A stretch of DNA of 64,000 nt from Paucidesulfovibrio longus DSM 6739 (GTDB lineage Bacteria; Desulfobacterota; Desulfovibrionia; Desulfovibrionales; Desulfovibrionaceae). The notes below the pieces were generated by a model. It saw only the letters and a program-made list of their open reading frames with translations, had not been told where the DNA came from and made no database searches. Made by a program: the position numbers and the translations under genes. Below, piece by piece: positions 61,450 to 64,000 of this stretch. The stretch spans positions 62,001-126,000 of the forward strand of contig NZ_ATVA01000017.1 in NCBI RefSeq assembly GCF_000420485.1, in the 5' to 3' direction. Position 1 is the first letter of the stretch, and each line of letters opens with the position of its first letter.

Positions 61450-63663
61450 TTAATACTTCCCGAACTCCTCGTCCAGCGAGATGGCCTCTTCCGCGTCCAC
61501 GTAGCGATCATTTTCGGGATCGGCAAGCTCCGTGCCCGGCAACGCGCGCCTTGCAGCGCCTTGCGCCGCGCCCGGAAGCGGCCTGGGCCCGTTTTCTTGC
61601 GCGAGCCGGAAGCGGGCCACGATCTCGCGCAGCGTCTCGGCCTGGGCCGAGAGCTGTTCCGCAGCCGAGGCGGTCTGCTCCGCTGTGGCCGTGCTGCGCT
61701 GGGTCACGGCCTCGACCTGGTGCAGTCCCTCGTTGACCTGGCCCACGCCCTCGGCCTGTTCATTGGACGCGGCCGCGATTTCCTGGACGAGATCCGCCGC
61801 CTTGGTCACGTTGCCCACGATTTCCGAGAGCGATTCCGCGGTCTCCTGGGCGATTCTGCCGCCGACCTTGACCCGGTCCGCCGAGCCTTCTATGAGCTGC
61901 GCGGTTTCCTGGGCGGCCTTGGCGCTGCGCCCGGCCAGGCTGCGGACCTCCTCGGCCACCACGGCGAAGCCCTTGCCGTGGCTGCCCGCGCGGGCCGCCT
62001 CCACCGCCGCGTTCAGCGCCAGCAGGTTGGTCTGGAAGGCGATTTCGTCGATGACCTTGATGATCTTGCCGATGGCCTGGCTCGACTCGCTGATGGCGCT
62101 CATGGCCTCGGTGAGCCGCTCCATGTGCTCCTCTCCCTGGCCCGCCGCGCTCTTGGCCTGGCCCGTGAGCCGACTGGCCTGGGAGGCGTTCTCGGCGTTG
62201 GCCTTGGTCTGCGAGCTGATCTCGGTCAGGGAACTGGTGATTTCCTCCAGGGAGGAAGCCTGCTCCGTGGCGCCCTGGGACATGGCCTGGCTCGAATCCG
62301 AAACCTCTCCCGAACCGGCGGCCACCTGGGAGGCCGCGTCCTGGATGCTGCGCATGGCCTCGTTCAGGGACACGACCATGCTCTTCAGAGCCTTGCCGAG
62401 CACGTCCTTTTCCGAGGCGACCTCGATGCGCACGGTCAGGTCCCCCGCCGCCACCCGTTCGGCCGCGCCGGTCTTGGCCCGGAAGTAGTCCACCAACGCA
62501 GCGAAGGATCGCCCGGCCTCGCCCAGCTCGTCCTTGCGCTTCAGCAGCCTGCCGCGCTCGGCGCGGTCCAGCTCGGCCATCTCCACGTCGCCGCGCGCGG
62601 TCAGTTCCGCGCTGCGCGAGATGAAGCGGATGGGCTTGGCGATGAGCCCGGCCAGCCACCAGACCAGCGCCGTGGCGACCGCCAGCAGGCCCAGGCCCAC
62701 CCAGATCATCTTCCAGGCCATGCTCCAGGCCTTGGTCCGCACCGAGGCGTCGTCCGCCAGCAGGTTCACGGACCAGGGACGTCCCGTTGCGCCGATGTGC
62801 ACGGGCACGAAGACCTCGAACTGCGAGCCCTGGTATTCGCTGATGACCTCCCCGGCCTGAAGCCGGGGAAGATCCTCGGCGATGTCGGGATGCAGCGCCT
62901 CCGCGCTTTTGCCCGTCAGCTCCGGTCGTCCCGTGACCCCGGCGAAGGTGCCGTTGTAGGAGATGATCGCGAGCAGCCCGGTATGGTCGAACACTTTGGC
63001 GTTCTGGGCCATCTCGTGCATCTGGTCCAGGGTCACGTCCACGCCCACGATGCCCTGGAAAACGCCGCCCACCATGATCGGGGCGGTTATGGAAACCAGG
63101 AGGACGTCCTTGCCCTGGGCCTTGAACGGGATCGGGTCCACCACCACGGGCTTGCCCGTGCGCTTCGGAATCAGGTAGTAGCCGCCCTCCGTCTCGTCGT
63201 CGTAGCCGTAGAGAGGCTCTCCGGCCACGCTGCCGCCCATGCGGTTCCAATAGGCCATGAACCGGCCCGTCTGGTCATGGTATTCGGCGTTGCGGTAGAG
63301 GGCGTCCGCGCCGTCGAAGGCGTCGGGTTCCCAGAGCGTGTACACGCCCTGGAATTGGGGGTTGCGCTCCAGCTCGCTCTTGAGCATGGCGGAAACCTCC
63401 GCCCGGCTCACGCCGAGGTTGCCCTGCTTGATCGCGGCCAGGGCGTTGGCCAGCGTCTTGGCCGCGCCCAGAGGCTCCTGAAGCATGGACTCCACGCGGC
63501 TGGAATAGTTCTCCGCAAGGTTCATGGCCTGCTCGCGCGCTCCGTCCACCTGCCTCTCGAACATGCTCACGGAGGCGAACGTGGTCAGCACGATGCACAC
63601 GCCGAAAAGCGCGGCGCTGGTCCAGAGCGCGATTTTGAACTGAATTCCGCTTGTCAGCCGCAT
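61450..63663 (-). CDS. Methyl-accepting chemotaxis protein with periplasmic Cache domain
   Basis: The 737-residue receptor has TM1 (about 9-33) and a periplasmic dCache-type ligand domain (about 40-300). TM2 (about 305-330), HAMP, and the signalling domain follow, with the conserved hairpin [19 protein letters not shown]. It ends in EEFGKY. The last five residues E-F-G-K-Y fit the x-[aromatic]-x-x-[aromatic] tether for CheR/CheB. The ligand is unknown. The start follows GGGGGAC. Confidence 0.93.
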   Translation of the reverse strand: MRLTSGIQFKIALWTSAALFGVCIVLTTFASVSMFERQVDGAREQAMNLAENYSSRVESMLQEPLGAAKTLANALAAIKQGNLGVSRAEVSAMLKSELERNPQFQGVYTLWEPDAFDGADALYRNAEYHDQTGRFMAYWNRMGGSVAGEPLYGYDDETEGGYYLIPKRTGKPVVVDPIPFKAQGKDVLLVSITAPIMVGGVFQGIVGVDVTLDQMHEMAQNAKVFDHTGLLAIISYNGTFAGVTGRPELTGKSAEALHPDIAEDLPRLQAGEVISEYQGSQFEVFVPVHIGATGRPWSVNLLADDASVRTKAWSMAWKMIWVGLGLLAVATALVWWLAGLIAKPIRFISRSAELTARGDVEMAELDRAERGRLLKRKDELGEAGRSFAALVDYFRAKTGAAERVAAGDLTVRIEVASEKDVLGKALKSMVVSLNEAMRSIQDAASQVAAGSGEVSDSSQAMSQGATEQASSLEEITSSLTEISSQTKANAENASQASRLTGQAKSAAGQGEEHMERLTEAMSAISESSQAIGKIIKVIDEIAFQTNLLALNAAVEAARAGSHGKGFAVVAEEVRSLAGRSAKAAQETAQLIEGSADRVKVGGRIAQETAESLSEIVGNVTKAADLVQEIAAASNEQAEGVGQVNEGLHQVEAVTQRSTATAEQTASAAEQLSAQAETLREIVARFRLAQENGPRPLPGAAQGAARRALPGTELADPENDRYVDAEEAISLDEEFGKY

Positions 63664-63719
63664 GGAGTCCCCCCATTGCTTCGAGGCGTCACGACCCAGG
63701 ATCGCCTCCGCATTCTACA

Positions 63720-64000
63720 TTAATATCTTCCGAATTCCTCTCCATCCAGGGAGATGATTTCCTCCGGCCGCACTGTTTGCGCGCCCTCCAGGCCTCTCTG
63801 CGACCGCTGCGGCGCATCGGCGCGCTCGGACCGGCCTCCCTCGCCCTGGGGCAGCGCTTCGGGACGTCGGCTTCCGGCCTTCAGCGGCCGGGACGGCCGC
63901 GGCCCGCCGAGGGAAAATCCTTCCAAGACCCGGCGCAGGGTCGCGGCCTGGGCCGAGAGCTGCGAGGCCGCGGCGGCAGTCTGCTCCGCGCTGGCCGTGT
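63720..64000 (-). CDS. Methyl-accepting chemotaxis protein, C-terminal part
   Basis: Only the last 93 codons are in the window; the gene continues past 64000. The end of the signalling helix is visible (TASAEQTAAAASQLSAQA). A Pro/Gly/Arg-rich flexible linker of about 50 residues follows, then the tail ISLDGEEFGRY. The final E-F-G-R-Y matches the tail of the other receptor and fits the CheR tether consensus. It is 56 bases upstream of that receptor, in the same operon. Confidence 0.9.
   Translation of the reverse strand, partial: TASAEQTAAAASQLSAQAATLRRVLEGFSLGGPRPSRPLKAGSRRPEALPQGEGGRSERADAPQRSQRGLEGAQTVRPEEIISLDGEEFGRY

Overview
The window is GC-rich, densely packed bacterial DNA. It most resembles a Desulfovibrio-like deltaproteobacterium. 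That assignment is an inference from the gene set: carboxynorspermidine decarboxylase plus agmatinase, a very small winged-helix protein, a conserved 99-residue protein, tandem CheX proteins, and many oxygen-sensitive radical SAM enzymes. No rRNA, tRNA, CRISPR array, insertion sequence or phage gene was seen.

Region 1 (1-15.4 kb) is mixed housekeeping and envelope DNA. It holds the end of nspC and speB (polyamines), a BLUF blue-light sensor, a glycosyltransferase-like protein and a patatin-like lipase. A FecR-domain protein and an OmpA-type lipoprotein follow, then a GNAT-nitrilase fusion, a 56-residue winged-helix protein, murI and a LysE exporter. The region ends with a periplasmic-sensor hybrid histidine kinase, a 3D-domain protein, and an amidase / solute-binding protein / HAD protein operon.

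Region 2 (15.7-55.1 kb) is one very large glycan-type island. It has 32 plus-strand genes and a single reversed methyltransferase. The first part (15.7-24.1 kb) has glycosyltransferases, two nucleotide-sugar epimerase-like proteins, a multidomain radical SAM protein and a DegT aminotransferase. The second part (25.7-55.1 kb) opens with a CMP-sugar cytidylyltransferase. It then runs as 24 genes from 26556 to 55097 with no gap above 26 bases, often with ATGA overlaps. This stretch encodes seven further radical SAM enzymes, a DRE-TIM aldolase fusion, an ATP-grasp ligase, a degenerate amidohydrolase, a DUF1847 protein and a WbmS-like deacetylase. It also encodes methyltransferases, three asparagine-synthetase-type amidotransferases, an isochorismatase-like fusion and several glycosyltransferases. 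None of the 33 island proteins looks like a membrane protein; there is no flippase, polymerase or exporter. Candidate sigma-54, sigma-28 and CsrA-type signals precede the first genes, and a chemotaxis operon flanks the island. Together this suggests cytoplasmic decoration of flagellin or assembly of an unusual sugar, but no product can be named from sequence.

Region 3 (55.1-64 kb, minus strand) is a chemotaxis operon read right to left: MCP (partial), MCP, cheD-like, cheR, cheB, cheD, cheY-like, two cheX-like genes and a hybrid histidine kinase. Both receptors end in a five-residue tail that fits the CheR-tether consensus. The second CheD lacks its catalytic cysteine. cheA and cheW are not in the window.
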